Shown: positions 15,575 to 24,158 of the stretch, piece by piece | How positions within the stretch are numbered: position 1 is the stretch's first letter | How the letters are laid out: each line of letters starts with the position of its first letter | Origin: Microbacterium sp. Root166 | GTDB taxonomy: Bacteria > Actinomycetota > Actinomycetes > Actinomycetales > Microbacteriaceae | NCBI RefSeq assembly: GCF_001427145.1 | Contig: NZ_LMGL01000001.1 | Coordinates: 729,540-793,539 of the forward strand | DNA length: 64,000 nucleotides | Direction of reading: 5' to 3' | Notes under the pieces: generated by a model | What the model was told of the DNA's origin: nothing | The model's input: the letters and a program-made list of their open reading frames with translations, nothing else | Databases searched by the model: none | Position numbers and translations under genes: made by a program

Positions 15575-16291
15575 TTGTCAGAATCGCTCGAAGAATTCGC
15601 CACCCGGCTGCTCGCGCTCGCGACGGTCGAAGCTGACACCGGTGCCCGGCGCCTGCCGCCCGAACGCGAGCTCTGCGACGCGCTCGGAATGAGCCGCGGC
15701 GCGCTGCGCGAACAGCTCGCCGTGCTCGAGCGCCTGGGGTTCATGCATCGCACGCAGGGGCGTGGCACGTACCTCGACACCCCCTCGTACGGCTTCGTGC
15801 GCACCTACTTCACCGTCGCCCGGTCGATGGGCTACATCACCGGCACGCACGTCGCCGAAGCTCGGGTGCTGCTCGAAGAGGCCGTCGCCGAGTCCGCTGC
15901 CCGCAGCGCGACGGACGAGCAGGTGGCCGGACTTCGTGAAGCGGTGGCGCGCATGGTGACCGGCGAGGAGTCCGGCGACCTCGATGCCATCCACCTGGCC
16001 GACGCGGACTTCCACCGTCGCCTGCTGCGGATCGTCGACAATCCCGTGCTGCAGTTCCTGCAGGAGGGGCTGCGCCGCGCGCTCGACGAGGACATGCGCG
16101 CGCGGCGCGTCTCGGTCACGCGCGATCAGGCGGGGCTGGTGTTCGACAACTCGCACGACGACATCGTCCAGGCCATCGCCGACCGCGACCCCGATGCGGC
16201 ACGTCTCGCGATGCGCCGCCACTTCGGCATCTCGGCGGAGTGCGAGGCCGCGACGGAATCCACCGGAACGGCGCCCGTTCCGACGCAGTGA
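15575..16291 (+). CDS. FadR-type GntR-family transcriptional regulator (FCD domain)
   Basis: 238 residues from a TTG start preceded by CGGAG. The winged-helix domain contains LPPERELCDALGMSRGALREQLAVLERLGFMHRTQGRGTYL, the GntR signature. The C-terminal helical FCD domain (from ~80) carries the acid/histidine metal-ligand pattern AEARVLLEEAVAESAA, DADFHRRLLRIVDN and NSHDDIVQAIADRDPDAARLAMRRHF. FCD proteins usually sense small organic acids. It is convergent, with a 7-bp gap, with rocD, so control of the arginine/ornithine genes is plausible but not shown; a palindrome upstream suggests self-control. Confidence 0.9.
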   Translation: MSESLEEFATRLLALATVEADTGARRLPPERELCDALGMSRGALREQLAVLERLGFMHRTQGRGTYLDTPSYGFVRTYFTVARSMGYITGTHVAEARVLLEEAVAESAARSATDEQVAGLREAVARMVTGEESGDLDAIHLADADFHRRLLRIVDNPVLQFLQEGLRRALDEDMRARRVSVTRDQAGLVFDNSHDDIVQAIADRDPDAARLAMRRHFGISAECEAATESTGTAPVPTQ

Positions 16292-16298
16292 CCCGGGC

Positions 16299-17525
16299 TC
16301 AGCGCGCGAGGACGACCCGGAGCTGCTCGACGGCCCAGTCGAGCTCGGTCGCCCGCACGACGAGCGGCGGGGCGATGCGGATCGTCTGACCGTGCGTGTC
16401 CTTGACCAGCACGCCCCGCGCGATCAGCCGCTCGGCGATCTCGCGGCCGGTGCCGACGGCGGGGTCGATGTCGACGCCCGCCCAGAGGCCGGCCAGGCGC
16501 ACCGCGGTGACCCCGTGCCCGACGAGTCCGGCCAGCGCCGCCTCGAGGTGCTCGCCGAGCGCCTTCGCGCGCGTCTGGAACTCGCCGGTCGCGAGCATCT
16601 CGACGACCCGTAGCCCGACCGCCGTCGCCAGCGGATTGCCGCCGAACGTCGAGCCGTGCTCACCCGGCTGGATCACGCCGAGGACGCCACGGTCGGCGAC
16701 CACTGCGGACAGGGGCAGGATGCCGCCGCCCAGCGCCTTGCCGAGCAGGTACACGTCCGGCACGACGTCCTCGCGGTCGCACGCGAAGGTCTCGCCGACG
16801 CGGCCGAGGCCGGACTGGATCTCATCGGCGATGAACAGCACGTTGTGGCGCGTGCAGATCTCGCGCACGGCGCGCAGGAAGCCCTCGGGCGGGAGCACGA
16901 CGCCGGCCTCGCCCTGGATGGGCTCGATGAGGACTGCGGCGGTGGACGGCGTGATGGCCGCCTCGATCGCCGCGGCATCTCCGAACGGCACCTGCACGAA
17001 GCCCGGCGTGAACGGGCCGAAGCCGTCGCGCGCCTGGTCGTCGTCGCTGAAGCCGACGATGGTGGTGGTGCGGCCGTGGAAGTTGCCGTGCGCGACGACG
17101 ACGGTCGCGGCATCCGTCTCGATGCCCTTCACGCGGTATCCCCACGCGCGTGCGACCTTGATGCCGGTCTCGACGGCCTCGGCGCCGGTGTTCATCGGCA
17201 GCACGAGCTCCTTGCCGCACAGCTCGGCCAGGGCGGCCGCGAACGGGCCGAGGCGGTCGTTGTGGTACGCGCGGCTGGTGAGGGTGAGGCGGTTCAGCTG
17301 CTCCTGCGCGGCGGCGAGGAGGGCCGGATGCCCGTGACCGAAGTTCAGGGCCGAGTAGGCCGAGAGCAGGTCGAGGTAGCGCTTGCCCTCGACGTCCGTC
17401 ACCCACGCGCCTTCGCCGCGCGAGATGACGACCGGCAGCGGGTGGTAGTTGTGGGCGACGTGCTCGTTCTCGTCGGCGATGATGCGGGCCATCGCACTGT
17501 CGACGGATGCCTGGGTGAGGGTCAT
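16299..17525 (-). CDS. rocD: Ornithine aminotransferase (ornithine--oxo-acid transaminase)
   Basis: 408 residues, class III PLP-dependent aminotransferase. It moves the delta-amino group of ornithine to 2-oxoglutarate, giving glutamate-semialdehyde and glutamate. Visible are the PLP-phosphate region MNTGAEAVETGIKVARAWGY, HGNFHGRTTTIVGFSDD, the LFIADEIQSGLGRVG segment with the PLP-ring Asp, and the Schiff-base Lys in YLLGKALGGGILPLSAV. The ATG has a GAAAGG site upstream. It follows the dimethylargininase-like gene by 11 bp, so both are co-transcribed; the product can be oxidised by the ALDH half of PutA encoded 3 kb away. Confidence 0.95.
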   Translation of the reverse strand: MTLTQASVDSAMARIIADENEHVAHNYHPLPVVISRGEGAWVTDVEGKRYLDLLSAYSALNFGHGHPALLAAAQEQLNRLTLTSRAYHNDRLGPFAAALAELCGKELVLPMNTGAEAVETGIKVARAWGYRVKGIETDAATVVVAHGNFHGRTTTIVGFSDDDQARDGFGPFTPGFVQVPFGDAAAIEAAITPSTAAVLIEPIQGEAGVVLPPEGFLRAVREICTRHNVLFIADEIQSGLGRVGETFACDREDVVPDVYLLGKALGGGILPLSAVVADRGVLGVIQPGEHGSTFGGNPLATAVGLRVVEMLATGEFQTRAKALGEHLEAALAGLVGHGVTAVRLAGLWAGVDIDPAVGTGREIAERLIARGVLVKDTHGQTIRIAPPLVVRATELDWAVEQLRVVLAR

Positions 17526-17536
17526 GACCGGGCCTT

Positions 17537-18415
17537 TCAGCGACGAAGCTCGAGCGTGCAGCACTTGATGCCGCCGCCGCCGAGCAGCAGCTCGGACAGG
17601 TCGACGAGCACGGGGTTGTAGCCGCGCTCGCGCAGCTGCGCCTCGAAGCCCTTCGCGCGCGGGGAGATGATGACGTTGAGGCCGTCGCTCGCCGAGTTCA
17701 GGCCGAACACGGCGCCGTCCTCGTCGGCGACGAGGATCGCGTCGGGGTAGCGCTCCTCGAGGATCGCGCGGCTGGCGTCGTCGAACGCGCCGGGCAGGTA
17801 CGCGATGTTGGCCTTCTCGACGCCGCCGAGCCCCTCCACGGGATCGAGCACCGAGAGCGCGGTGTCGAGGTGGTAGAAGCGCGGGTCGACGAGGTTGAGG
17901 CTCACCACCTCCTTGCCGAACACCTCGGTCAGCTCGCGGTGGCTGTCGCCGGTGGAGCGGAAGCCGGTGCCGGCGAGGATCGTGTCGCCGACGAGCAGGA
18001 AGTCGCCCTCGCCCTCGTTGACCTCGACCGGCGCGGCGACCTGGAAGCCGTTCGCGGCGAACCACTCCATGAACGCCGGGCCCTCGGGCACGCGCTCCTG
18101 GAAGCGGAACTTCGCGCCGTACGCGACGTTGCCGATGATGAACCCGCCGTTGGCCGTGTAGACCATGTCGGGCAGGCCCTCGATCGGGTCGATCAGCTGG
18201 ACGTCGTGCCCGAGCGCGATGTAGGTGTCATACAGCGTCTGCCACTGCGCGACGGCCTTGGCGGTGTCGGTCGGGTTCGCCGGCTCCATCCACGGGTTGA
18301 TCGTGTAGCTGACCGTGAAGTGCTCGGGGCGGCACATGAGGTAGCTGCGGTGCTGCTGAATGCGCGTGACGGCGCTCTCGGCGGTGGGGTTCGGCGCGGT
18401 GTTCTGCGTGGACAT
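17537..18415 (-). CDS. ddaH: Dimethylargininase/arginine-deiminase-family amidinohydrolase
   Basis: 292 residues of the guanidino-group-modifying superfamily. The catalytic Cys is in GIKCCTLE at the C-terminus, the His in FYHLDTALS and the acidic residue in NEGEGDFLLVGD. The segment VYTANGGFIIG near residue 85 carries an Asn where arginine deiminases have other residues. The usual annotation is N,N-dimethylarginine dimethylaminohydrolase. Sitting directly before rocD, it may instead release ornithine or citrulline from arginine; an arginine dihydrolase is an attractive alternative because ornithine is the RocD substrate (inference). The ATG follows AAGGAGCAAG. Confidence 0.85.
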   Translation of the reverse strand: MSTQNTAPNPTAESAVTRIQQHRSYLMCRPEHFTVSYTINPWMEPANPTDTAKAVAQWQTLYDTYIALGHDVQLIDPIEGLPDMVYTANGGFIIGNVAYGAKFRFQERVPEGPAFMEWFAANGFQVAAPVEVNEGEGDFLLVGDTILAGTGFRSTGDSHRELTEVFGKEVVSLNLVDPRFYHLDTALSVLDPVEGLGGVEKANIAYLPGAFDDASRAILEERYPDAILVADEDGAVFGLNSASDGLNVIISPRAKGFEAQLRERGYNPVLVDLSELLLGGGGIKCCTLELRR

Positions 18416-18536
18416 CTTGCTCCTTGCGAAGGGGCGGCGGACGCTGTCCAGAGGCCCGACGGAGCTGGGGAAGCCGACGACTCGGGCACGCCGGGACCAT
18501 TCTCTCACGACACCTGGGAACGACCTGGGATCTCGC

Positions 18537-19562
18537 TCAGCCGGCGATGACCACGACCTTGCCGACCGTGTGGCCGGCGTCGACGTGCGCGAGCGCGTCC
18601 CGGGCCTCGTCGAACGGGTAGGTGTGCTCGATCACGGGCTTGAGGGCTCCGGATGCCGCGAGCCCCACGAGCTCGGTCAGCACATCGGCCTTCGCCACCG
18701 CCGCCAGCGGACGCAGCCGGCGCTTCGACCCGATCGAGCGGATCGAGGCGGCGAGGATCCGGCCGATCGGCCCGAGCACGCGGCCGCCTTCGCCCGAGAC
18801 GAGGACGACGGATCCGCCGTCGCGCACGAGCCCCTGCAGCGAGCGCAGCGGCGCGGTGCCGGCGATGTCGATGACGGCGTCGAACCGCCCCTCGCCGAGC
18901 TCGGGCGATCCCGGCTGGACCTCGCGGTAGTCGAAGGTGCGCGCCGCGCCGAGGCCCTCGACCAGCGCGCGGTTCCGCGAGCCGCACAGCGCCCACACCT
19001 CGGCGCCTCGCAGCGCGGCCAGCTGCACGGCGTACGTGCCGACCCCGCCCGAGGCCCCGATCACGAGCACGCGATGACCGGAGCCCACCCCGCCGCGGTC
19101 GAGCGCCTGCCACGCCGTGCCCCCGGCGACCGGGAGGGCGGCGGCGACCGCGGCAGCCAGCTCGGCGGGGCGGACCACCAGGCGCTTCTCCGGCGCGAGG
19201 GCGAAGGGCGCGAGCCCGCCGCCGGCGGGGAGCTCCCCCACGACTTCGTCGCCGACCGCGAAGCCGGCGACGCCTTCACCGACCGCGACGACGGTGGCTG
19301 CGGCATCCATTCCCCGCACGCCCTGTCGCGGGCGCCGGAAGCCGAACACCGTGCGGACGAGCAGCGGCTCGCCGCGCATCACGCGGATGTCGCCGTTGTT
19401 GAGCCCGGTGGCGCGAAGGCGCAGCAGCACCTCGCCGCGACCGGGCGCGGGAACCGCGGTCTGCTCGAGCGAGACGACGTCGGGGGCGCCGAAGCGGGCC
19501 TGCCGCCAGGCGGACATGGTGCTCGGGATCGTGGCTGCGGGCTGGCGGGTGGTGTCGGTCAT
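18537..19562 (-). CDS. NAD(P)-dependent MDR-family oxidoreductase, quinone-oxidoreductase-like
   Basis: 341 residues. The GroES-like N-terminal domain (ATGLNNGDIRVMRGEP, GMDAAATVVAVGEGVAGFAVGDEVVGE) lacks the cysteines of zinc alcohol dehydrogenases. The Rossmann domain carries VLVIGASGGVGTYAVQLA. The C-terminus ends with YPFDEARDALAHVDAGHTVGKVVV, typical of quinone oxidoreductases. The substrate is unknown. The gene begins 1 bp after the stop of the XRE regulator gene, so it appears to be the third gene of a membrane protein / XRE / MDR operon. Confidence 0.88.
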   Translation of the reverse strand: MTDTTRQPAATIPSTMSAWRQARFGAPDVVSLEQTAVPAPGRGEVLLRLRATGLNNGDIRVMRGEPLLVRTVFGFRRPRQGVRGMDAAATVVAVGEGVAGFAVGDEVVGELPAGGGLAPFALAPEKRLVVRPAELAAAVAAALPVAGGTAWQALDRGGVGSGHRVLVIGASGGVGTYAVQLAALRGAEVWALCGSRNRALVEGLGAARTFDYREVQPGSPELGEGRFDAVIDIAGTAPLRSLQGLVRDGGSVVLVSGEGGRVLGPIGRILAASIRSIGSKRRLRPLAAVAKADVLTELVGLAASGALKPVIEHTYPFDEARDALAHVDAGHTVGKVVVIAG

Positions 19563-19563
19563 G

Positions 19564-19779
19564 TCATGCCTCCGGGTACTGGAACACGGTGTCGAGGCCC
19601 ACGCCGAACTCGCGCGAGATCTGGAAGGCGAGCTCGAGCGACGGCGAGTAGCGCCCCTGCTCGATCGCGATGAGGGTCTGGCGGGTGACGCCGATGCGCT
19701 TGGCGAGCTCGGCCTGGGTGAGCCCGTCCTCCTCCCGGAGGGCGCGGATCGTGTTGGTGACCCGGGTGGGCTTGACCAT
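19564..19779 (-). CDS. Small XRE-family transcriptional regulator (YozG-like)
   Basis: 71 residues consisting of a single helix-turn-helix domain: NTIRALREEDGLTQAELAKRIGVTRQTLIAIEQGRYSPSLELAFQIS, then FGVGLDTVFQYPE. This is the size and ending of Cro/C1-type regulators paired with small membrane proteins. Its ATG overlaps the stop of the upstream membrane gene by 1 bp (TGATG). Two matching 18-bp palindromes in front of the operon are the likely binding sites. Confidence 0.92.
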   Translation of the reverse strand: MVKPTRVTNTIRALREEDGLTQAELAKRIGVTRQTLIAIEQGRYSPSLELAFQISREFGVGLDTVFQYPEA

Positions 19780-20213
19780 CAGACGAGGCCCCGACGGTAG
19801 GCGACGACGCTGGCGATGCCCCCGACGATGGACGACAGCGCGAAGCCGTAGAACATCGTGTTGGCGATCCAGAACCAGTCGAGCGTGAACGCGCACTCGA
19901 CGATCACCCCGAGGCCGGCGATGACGAGGAACGCCTGCCCCACGCGCGTCGACATGTGGGCGATGTCGCGGTCGCGCTGGTCGGACTTGCCGACGCCGTC
20001 GGGGTCCCTCATGCCGGCGAGGATGCCCCACACGATGCTGATCAGGATCGCGACGACGATGCTGCCGCCGATCGTCCACAGCATGACCGGCACCCAGTCG
20101 ATCTCGGCCACCGGCCGGCTCGCCGCCTGCTGCAGCACGATCACGGTGTAGATCGCTACGCCGATCACGCCCACGATGAGGCTCGCCCAGATGTTGCGCT
20201 CTTCGTAAGCCAT
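19779..20213 (-). CDS. Four-helix membrane protein partnered with XRE regulator
   Basis: 144 residues with four hydrophobic segments (about 9-28, 43-65, 92-112, 118-138) and a short charged loop RDPDGVGKSDQRDRDIAHMS between the second and third. No enzymatic motif is seen. Genes of this shape are often paired with a tiny XRE regulator, where the membrane protein may sense envelope state or control the regulator; that is inference. The start has a GGAGAG site, and the promoter upstream carries twin palindromes. Confidence 0.8.
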   Translation of the reverse strand: MAYEERNIWASLIVGVIGVAIYTVIVLQQAASRPVAEIDWVPVMLWTIGGSIVVAILISIVWGILAGMRDPDGVGKSDQRDRDIAHMSTRVGQAFLVIAGLGVIVECAFTLDWFWIANTMFYGFALSSIVGGIASVVAYRRGLV

Positions 20214-20226
20214 GTCACTCTCCGCA

Positions 20227-20291
20227 TGTCTAAAATGTTTGACACGTGAAGAGTACGTCCGCCGCGGGTCGGATGTCAAGAATTGTTTACA
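20227..20291 (-). promoter_or_regulatory. Promoter with twin 18-bp palindromic operators for the XRE operon
   Basis: On the minus strand a -35 TTGACA (20279-20274) and -10 TACTCT (20255-20250) are 18 bp apart. Palindrome TGTCAAGAATTGTTTACA (20274-20291) covers the -35 box. A related palindrome, TGTCTAAAATGTTTGACA (20227-20244), lies between the -10 and the membrane protein's start. Their centres are 47 bp apart and both share TGTnnA..T..nACA symmetry, as expected for dimer sites of one repressor, most simply the operon's own XRE protein. Confidence 0.7.
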
Positions 20292-20339
20292 TCGGTCGCG
20301 GCGTTCGCGCCCCTCGGCTCCCGCAGCCCGGCGACTGCG

Positions 20340-23300
20340 TCAGATGACGGCTTCGGACCACCGGTCGGGGTTGCCGAAGCGGTGCGCGGTGATGGTGATC
20401 GACTGCTCGTGCAGGAACGGCAGCAGCTCGAGGCGCCCCGCGGTGGTCACGTCGTTGTCGTAGACGGCGAGGTCGGGATCCCCGGCGACGGCGACCGACA
20501 GCGCCCGATGCAGCTCGGCGACCGACTCGCGGCCGCCGATCAGCCGCACGCGGGACGGCCTGCCGCCCGACGTGTCACCCGCCGCAGCGGCCAGCAGGTC
20601 GTCGCTCGGCGCGACCAGTCGCTCGAGCCACTCGTCGTCGGTCTCCACGTAGACCGCGACGCCGACGTCGCTCAGCGCCCGGCGCACCGCAGCCGGAAGC
20701 CCGACCGGGGCGCTCAGCGTCAGCGCGGATCCGGCCCTCACGCCCGCGATCGCCACGCGGAGCAGGCTCTGCCAGGTGGCGTCGCCGGTCGCTCGCAGCG
20801 CGACTTCGGCGATGGGCCGGTAGCGAAACAGGTTGCGCTCCACCCCGAGGCCCGAGACGTCCTTGACCTGACCGAACTCGCGGTCCCACGCGATCGCGTC
20901 CGACAGCGCGGCGCGGCGCAGCCACTCGAACCCGTCGTAGTCCAGCGACGGCTGCGCGGCCTCGATGATCGACGTGATGCGCGAGTCCAGACCTCGCAGG
21001 TGCAGCGTGGCAGAGGATGCGCCACCCGACGTGGGCCGCCACGAGCCGAGGCCGACGAGGTAGTTCGGTCCGCCGGCCTTGGTGCCGGCGCCGACCGAGG
21101 AGCGCTTCCAGCCGCCGAAGGGCTGCCGCTGCACGATGGCGCCGGTGATCCCCCGATTGACGTACAGGTTGCCGGCCTCGACGCGGTCCAGCCATGTCGC
21201 GAGGTCGTCGGGGTTCTGCGTGTAGAGGCCCGCGGTCAGCCCGTACGCGACGGCGTTCTGCAGCTCGATGGCATGCGATAGCGAGGTGGCGTGCATGACG
21301 CCGAGGACGGGTCCGAAGAACTCCTCGCGATGGAAGCGCGAACCCGGCTGCACGCCGGTGCGGATGCCGGGCGCCCACATGCGCCCCGCGTAATCCGGTC
21401 CGGCGTCGACGGGCTTCGGCTCGACGAGCCACTTCTCACCATCGTCGAGGGTGGTGAGCGCCCACTCGAGCTTGCCGTGCGGCGGCTCGACGACGGGTCC
21501 GACCTCGGACAGCGGATCGGTGGGCGGGCCGATGCGCAGCGAGGTCGCGGCATCCACGAGCTGACGCGCGAACCGCTTCGAGTGGCCGACCGGACCGACG
21601 AGGATCGCGAGCGACGCCGCCGAGCACTTCTGCCCGGCGTGACCGAACGCGCTCTTGATGAGATCGGATGCCGCCAGGTCGAGGTCCGCCGACGGCATGA
21701 CGATCATCGCGTTCTTGCCGCTGGTCTCGGCCAGCAACGGCAATTCAGGACGCCAGGAGCGGAACAGCTCGGCCGTCTCGAACGACCCGGTGAGGATCAC
21801 CCGGTCGACCTCGGGGTGGGAGATGAGGGCCTGACCGAGCCCGCCCTCGTCGATGTCGACCAGGGCCAGCACGTCGCGGGGCACGCCGGCCTCCCACAGC
21901 GCCTCGGCGAGCACGGCCGCGCAGCGACGGGCCTGGGGTGCGGGCTTGAACACGACGCCCGATCCGGCCGCGAGGGCGGCCAGCACTCCGCCGGCGGGGA
22001 TCGCCACAGGGAAGTTCCACGGCGGCACGACCAGCGTGAGCCGCGCCGGCTCGAAGACGGCCCCGCTCACCCGGTCGAGCTCGCGGGCGGTGGCCGCGTA
22101 GTAGTTCGCGAAGTCCACGGCCTCGCTCACCTCGACGTCGGCCTCGGCGAACACCTTGCCCGTCTCAGAGGCGGCGACCTCGATCAGCTCGCCGCGCCGC
22201 GCCTCGAGCGCACGCCCGGCGGCCAGCAGGATCGCCGAACGCTCGGCCGCAGGCGTCGCACCCCAGCGCTCCGCGGCACCGGTGACGGTGCGGATCACGG
22301 CCTCGAGAGCCTCGGGATCGTCGATCCGGGCCGCGGCGATGGTGTCGTCGCCCGCTCGCGAGACGTGGATGCGTCGCAAGATGCCCTTGGCCCAGGCCCG
22401 GTTCGCGGGCAGGGCGGGGTCGGTGTCGGGAGCGTTGCGGAAGCCCGGCGCACCGGCAGCGCGCTCGGCGCTCTCGCGCGGCGCGAACACGGCGGTTTCG
22501 ACGAACGCCTCGCCGCCGAACGCCTGCTCCACCGGCAGCCCGGCCTCCGCTTCGGCCGGATCCCCCGCGGCGGAGCGGGCGATGCCGAGGACGGCCTGGG
22601 TAAGCCCGGCCTGCTCGCCGGTGGAGGAGCCGCGCAGGCTCGCCCGGGTGAGGGATGCGTCGGCCGGCGCGGCCGAGCGGTCCTGGGTGCGATGGGCGCC
22701 GAGGGTCAGCTCGGGATCGGCGGCCCGGCGCAGGGACGCGAGGAACCGGTCGCGCTCCCGATCGAACAGCGCGGGCTCGTCGGCCAGCTCGAACGCGGCG
22801 GAGAGGAAGTTCTCGCTCGACGCGTTCTCTTCCAGCCGGCGCACCAGGTAGCTGATGGCGACGTCGAACTCGTCGGGCCGGACCACCGGCACATAGAGCA
22901 GCACGTGGCCGACCTCGCGAACGACCGCGGCGACCTGGCCCTGGGCCATGCCCAGGAGCATCTCGAACTCGACGTCCTCGCGCACTCCGGTCTCGCCGGC
23001 GAGCAGCCAGGCATACGCGATGTCGAACATGTTGTGCCCGGCCACCCCGACGCGGACGGCCGCCGTGTTCTCGGGCCGCAGCGCGAAGTCGAGGCAGCGG
23101 ACGTAGTTCGCGTCCGAGTCGACCTTCGCGTCGTACGTGGCCAGCGACCAGCCGTGCATGACGGCGTCGACGTGCTCCATGGCGAGGTTGGCGCCCTTGA
23201 CGAGCCGCACCTTGATGCGCGCGCCGCCCTTCGCCACACGCTGCTGGGCCCATGCCGTGAGCTGCTGCAGCGCCGGAAGCGCGTCGGGCAGATACGCCTG

Positions 23301-24080
23301 GAGCACGATGCCCGCCTCGAGGTTACGCAGGCGCGGGTCTTCCAGGATCTTCGTGAACACCGCGATCGTCAGATCGAGGTCGCGGTACTCCTCCATGTCG
23401 AGGTTGATGAAGGTGCCATCGGTCGATGCCGTCAGATAGAGCGGCGTGAGCCGTGTGACGACCTTCTTCACGACCTCGTCGAACGCCCACATCGAGATGT
23501 GGCTGGCGATGGCCGAAACCTTCACCGAGACGTAGTCGACGTCGTCGCGGCGGATGAGGTCGTGAATGCCCTCGAGGCGGCGGAGCGCCTCCTGCTCGCC
23601 CAGCACGGCCTCGCCGAGAAGGTTGAGATTGAGCCGTGCGCCGGACTCGCGGATCTCGGCGAGCGCCGGTCCGAGCTTGTCGGGCCGCGCGTCGACGACG
23701 AGGTGGCCGACCATCTCGCGCAGCACGCGGCGGGCGATCGGCACGACGGGCGCGGGGAGCACCGGCGCCATCACTCCGCCGACCCGGACGGCGCCGCGGA
23801 GGTACCAGGGCAGGAAGCCGGGGACCAGCGGTGCGACACGGCTCAGATTGGATGCCGCGGCCGTCAGGCTCTCCGGACGCATCACGCCGTCGACGAAGCC
23901 GATCGTGAAGGGCAGCCCGTTGGGGTCTTTGAGAACGCCGGCCAGTCGCTCGGCAGCGGGGTCCACGTCGACCTCGGCGCTCTCGGTGATCCACCGCTGC
24001 GCCAGCATCACGGCCCGGCCGGCGAGATCATCGCGGGGTGCCGTGAGGTCGGTGTCCCCCGGATAAGGGTCGGTCACCAT
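20340..24080 (-). CDS. putA: Bifunctional proline dehydrogenase / glutamate-gamma-semialdehyde dehydrogenase
   Basis: 1246 residues. The proline dehydrogenase barrel (about 95-430) contains RLNLNLLGEAVLGEQEA, YVSVKVSAIASHISMWAFDEVV, TFINLDMEEYRDLDLT and VKGANLAMEHVDAVMHGW. The aldehyde dehydrogenase domain (about 560-1030) has VPPWNFPVAIPAGG, LLAETSGKNAMIV with the catalytic Glu and HAGQKCSAASLAI with the catalytic Cys near residue 817. A C-terminal ~200-residue segment follows. It converts proline to glutamate through P5C, with FAD and NAD. The ATG at 24080 is preferred over one 36 bp further out because TAGGCT lies 7 bp in front of it. Confidence 0.95.
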   Translation of the reverse strand: MVTDPYPGDTDLTAPRDDLAGRAVMLAQRWITESAEVDVDPAAERLAGVLKDPNGLPFTIGFVDGVMRPESLTAAASNLSRVAPLVPGFLPWYLRGAVRVGGVMAPVLPAPVVPIARRVLREMVGHLVVDARPDKLGPALAEIRESGARLNLNLLGEAVLGEQEALRRLEGIHDLIRRDDVDYVSVKVSAIASHISMWAFDEVVKKVVTRLTPLYLTASTDGTFINLDMEEYRDLDLTIAVFTKILEDPRLRNLEAGIVLQAYLPDALPALQQLTAWAQQRVAKGGARIKVRLVKGANLAMEHVDAVMHGWSLATYDAKVDSDANYVRCLDFALRPENTAAVRVGVAGHNMFDIAYAWLLAGETGVREDVEFEMLLGMAQGQVAAVVREVGHVLLYVPVVRPDEFDVAISYLVRRLEENASSENFLSAAFELADEPALFDRERDRFLASLRRAADPELTLGAHRTQDRSAAPADASLTRASLRGSSTGEQAGLTQAVLGIARSAAGDPAEAEAGLPVEQAFGGEAFVETAVFAPRESAERAAGAPGFRNAPDTDPALPANRAWAKGILRRIHVSRAGDDTIAAARIDDPEALEAVIRTVTGAAERWGATPAAERSAILLAAGRALEARRGELIEVAASETGKVFAEADVEVSEAVDFANYYAATARELDRVSGAVFEPARLTLVVPPWNFPVAIPAGGVLAALAAGSGVVFKPAPQARRCAAVLAEALWEAGVPRDVLALVDIDEGGLGQALISHPEVDRVILTGSFETAELFRSWRPELPLLAETSGKNAMIVMPSADLDLAASDLIKSAFGHAGQKCSAASLAILVGPVGHSKRFARQLVDAATSLRIGPPTDPLSEVGPVVEPPHGKLEWALTTLDDGEKWLVEPKPVDAGPDYAGRMWAPGIRTGVQPGSRFHREEFFGPVLGVMHATSLSHAIELQNAVAYGLTAGLYTQNPDDLATWLDRVEAGNLYVNRGITGAIVQRQPFGGWKRSSVGAGTKAGGPNYLVGLGSWRPTSGGASSATLHLRGLDSRITSIIEAAQPSLDYDGFEWLRRAALSDAIAWDREFGQVKDVSGLGVERNLFRYRPIAEVALRATGDATWQSLLRVAIAGVRAGSALTLSAPVGLPAAVRRALSDVGVAVYVETDDEWLERLVAPSDDLLAAAAGDTSGGRPSRVRLIGGRESVAELHRALSVAVAGDPDLAVYDNDVTTAGRLELLPFLHEQSITITAHRFGNPDRWSEAVI

Positions 24081-24102
24081 GCCGTCCAGCCTAAGGCCGC
24101 CC

Positions 24103-24146
24103 GCCCGGTGCGACACCGCTCCTGTGGAGCGATTGTCTCACCGGGC
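24103..24146 (-). terminator. Nested hairpin between two minus-strand genes, likely terminator
   Basis: Outer arms GCCCGGTG (24103-24110) and CACCGGGC (24139-24146) are perfectly complementary. They enclose an inner perfect hairpin, CGCTCC-TGT-GGAGCG (24117-24131). It lies after the stop of the coiled-coil membrane gene and before putA. No clear U-tract follows. Confidence 0.5.
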
Positions 24147-24158
24147 AGACAGCGATTC

